64,000 bases of DNA from Hydractinia symbiolongicarpus (Eukaryota; Cnidaria; Hydrozoa; Anthoathecata; Hydractiniidae), in assembly GCF_029227915.1 (NCBI RefSeq), contig NC_079881.1:25397501-25461500 (forward strand), read 5' to 3'. Below the pieces are notes generated by a model. That model made no database searches and was not told the origin of the DNA. It saw nothing but the letters and a program-made list of their open reading frames with translations. Shown here piece by piece: positions 62,905 to 64,000 of this stretch. A program made the translations under genes and the position numbers. Position 1 is the stretch's first letter. The number at the start of each line of letters is the position of its first letter.

Positions 62905-64000
62905 GGTTTTTGTTTGCCGGCGATTAAACTCCTTTTATTCAGCGTCTCAACAAAAATGAAATCATTTTTAAAAAGTACAAGTCTCATGCGTTTTATTGGT
63001 GAAGAAATAATTTAAAAAATCGTTCGGGAAATGTGTGTTCTGCCTGGGTATTTTCTTTGTATACATTCGACTAAACGGCCAAGCCCGGGATTTACGGGAA
63101 ATCGCGGGTTTTCGTTTGCCGGCGATTAACCTCCTTTTATTCAGCGTCTCATCAAAAATGAAATCATTTTTGAAAACTACATGTCTCATGCGTTGTAGTG
63201 GTGAAAAAATAATTTAAAAAATCGTTCAAGAAATGAGTTTACTCCCTGGGTACTTTCTTTGTATACATTCGACTATACGGCCGATTCCAGAATATACGGG
63301 AAATCGCGGGTTTTCGTTTGCCGGCGATTAAACTCCTTTTATTCAGCGTCTCATCAAAAATGAAATCGTTTTTGAAAACTACAAGTCTCATGCGTTTTAG
63401 TGGTGAAAAAATAATTTAAAGAATCGTTCGGGAAATGAGTTTACTCCCTGGGTACTTTCTTTGTATACTTTTGACTATACGGTCCGAGTCCGGGATTTAC
63501 GGGAAAACGCGGGTTTTCGTTTGCCGGCGATTAAACTCCTTTTATTCAGCGTCTCATAAATATGAAATCATTTTTGAAAACTACAAGTCTCATGCGTCTT
63601 AGTGGTGAAAAAATAATTTAAAAAATCGTTCGGGAAATGAGTTTACTCCCTGGGTACTTTCTTTGTATACATTCGACTATACGGGCCAAGTCCGGGATAT
63701 ACGGGAAATCGCGGGTTTTCGTTTGCCGGCGATTAAACTCCTTTTATTCAGCGTCTCACCAAAAATGAAATCATTTTTGAAAATTACAAGTCTCATGCGT
63801 TTTAGTGGTGAAAAAATAATTTAAAGAATCGTTCGGGAAATGAGTTTACTTCCTGGGTACTTTCTTTGTATACTTTTGACTATAGGGGCCGAGTCCGGGT
63901 TTTACGGGAAATTGCGGGTTTTCGTTTGCCGGCGATTAAACTCCTTTTATTCAGCGTCTCATCAAAAATGAAATCGTTTTTGAAAGCTACAAGTCTTATG

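Larger units (their letters stand above)
1..64000 (+). repeat. 202-bp satellite DNA array filling the whole window
   Basis: The marker GTTTGCCGGCGATTA recurs at 1, 203, 405, 608, 810, 1012, 1215 and so on to the right edge, always on the plus strand and 201-203 bp apart, except for ten 239-bp copies. That gives about 316 monomers. A hand-built consensus is about 39% GC. No copy was seen inverted, and no non-satellite sequence was found between monomers. Both ends of the window lie inside the array, so its true length is unknown. Long TE-free arrays with multi-monomer units are typical of centromeric or pericentromeric satellites; location here is inference. I do not recognise the family. Confidence 0.98.
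55313..64000 (+). repeat. Array block 11: 1,825, 1,014 and about 1,214-bp units rich in type f
   Basis: The type-f palindrome CGCGAATTCGCG lies at 57018, 58843, 61679 and 62893, with a mutated copy at 59857. The spacings give a nine-monomer unit (1,825 bp), a five-monomer unit (1,014 bp), and a six-monomer unit (1,214 bp) at the right end. A linked variant, CCGGGTTTTACGGG, appears near 56809, 58634, 59648, 61470, 62682 and 63897, one monomer upstream of each type f where the window allows. The array continues past the right edge. Confidence 0.85.

Noticed and set aside
1-64000. Assignment to a named satellite family or species.
   Set aside because: The monomer does not match any centromeric satellite whose sequence I can recall with confidence, and there is no flanking gene to place it. 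A database search of the consensus would be decisive.

Overview
The window is a single uninterrupted block of eukaryotic satellite DNA. It is made of about 316 head-to-tail copies of one roughly 202-bp monomer (usually 201-203 bp), all in the same orientation. I found no gene, RNA gene, transposon, CRISPR array or unique sequence. The short open frames on both strands (60-101 codons) are by-products of the repeat. They recur wherever a given monomer type recurs. 202 is not a multiple of three, so no frame can run along the array. I do not recognise the satellite family and cannot name the organism. Array length, multi-monomer periodicity and absence of bacterial-style genes point to centromeric or other constitutive heterochromatin of a eukaryote. 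A CpG excess (about 1.7-fold in my hand-built consensus) argues weakly against a heavily CpG-methylated genome.

Monomer anatomy, with position 1 at the G of GTTTGCCGGCGATTA: positions about 11-110 are AT-rich (about 27% GC) and the rest is about 50% GC. Two inverted repeats lie in each monomer. One is AT-rich at 39-60 and one is GC-rich at 174-198. The heptamer GTCTCAT occurs twice, 37 bp apart (33-39 and 70-76). Most diagnostic variation sits at positions about 110-200 and defines types that I call a (GATTCCGGGATATAC), b (GGCCAAGCC[C/A]GGG), c (CTTTTGACTATACGG with CCGAGTCCGGG), d (CCCAGTTTAC with CATTCGATTATACGGGTC), e (one-base-short GGGAATGAG with AGCACGGGATTTAAGG) and f (CGCGAATTCGCG).

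Layout: 1-6.1 kb is a mixed, weakly ordered stretch. 6.1-10.2 kb is two copies of a 2,061-bp ten-monomer unit. 10.2-13.6 kb is a patchwork of segments copied from 5.0-6.0 and 9.3-10.7 kb. 13.6-19.0 kb has units of 606, 1,419 and 2,025 bp. 19.0-32.4 kb is organised on 2,061, 4,122 and 6,183 bp spacings. 32.4-36.4 kb includes an 808-bp four-monomer duplication. 36.4-43.7 kb uses 1,418-bp seven-monomer units. 43.7-46.4 kb is a displaced copy of 32.6-35.2 kb. 46.4-50.8 kb uses 1,822 and 1,417 bp units. 50.8-55.3 kb is two copies of a 2,226-bp unit. 55.3-64 kb uses 1,825, 1,014 and about 1,214 bp units.

The biology visible here is repeat turnover. The monomer order c-a-a-c-e-d-b recurs in distant blocks. 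Unit sizes differ by whole monomers, and several monomers are hybrids whose two halves match different types, as expected from unequal exchange or conversion in register. Ten 239-bp monomers carry the same 37-bp internal duplication, which marks one lineage of units. All offsets were measured by hand from shared diagnostic bases. Block edges are approximate to about a monomer unless stated otherwise.
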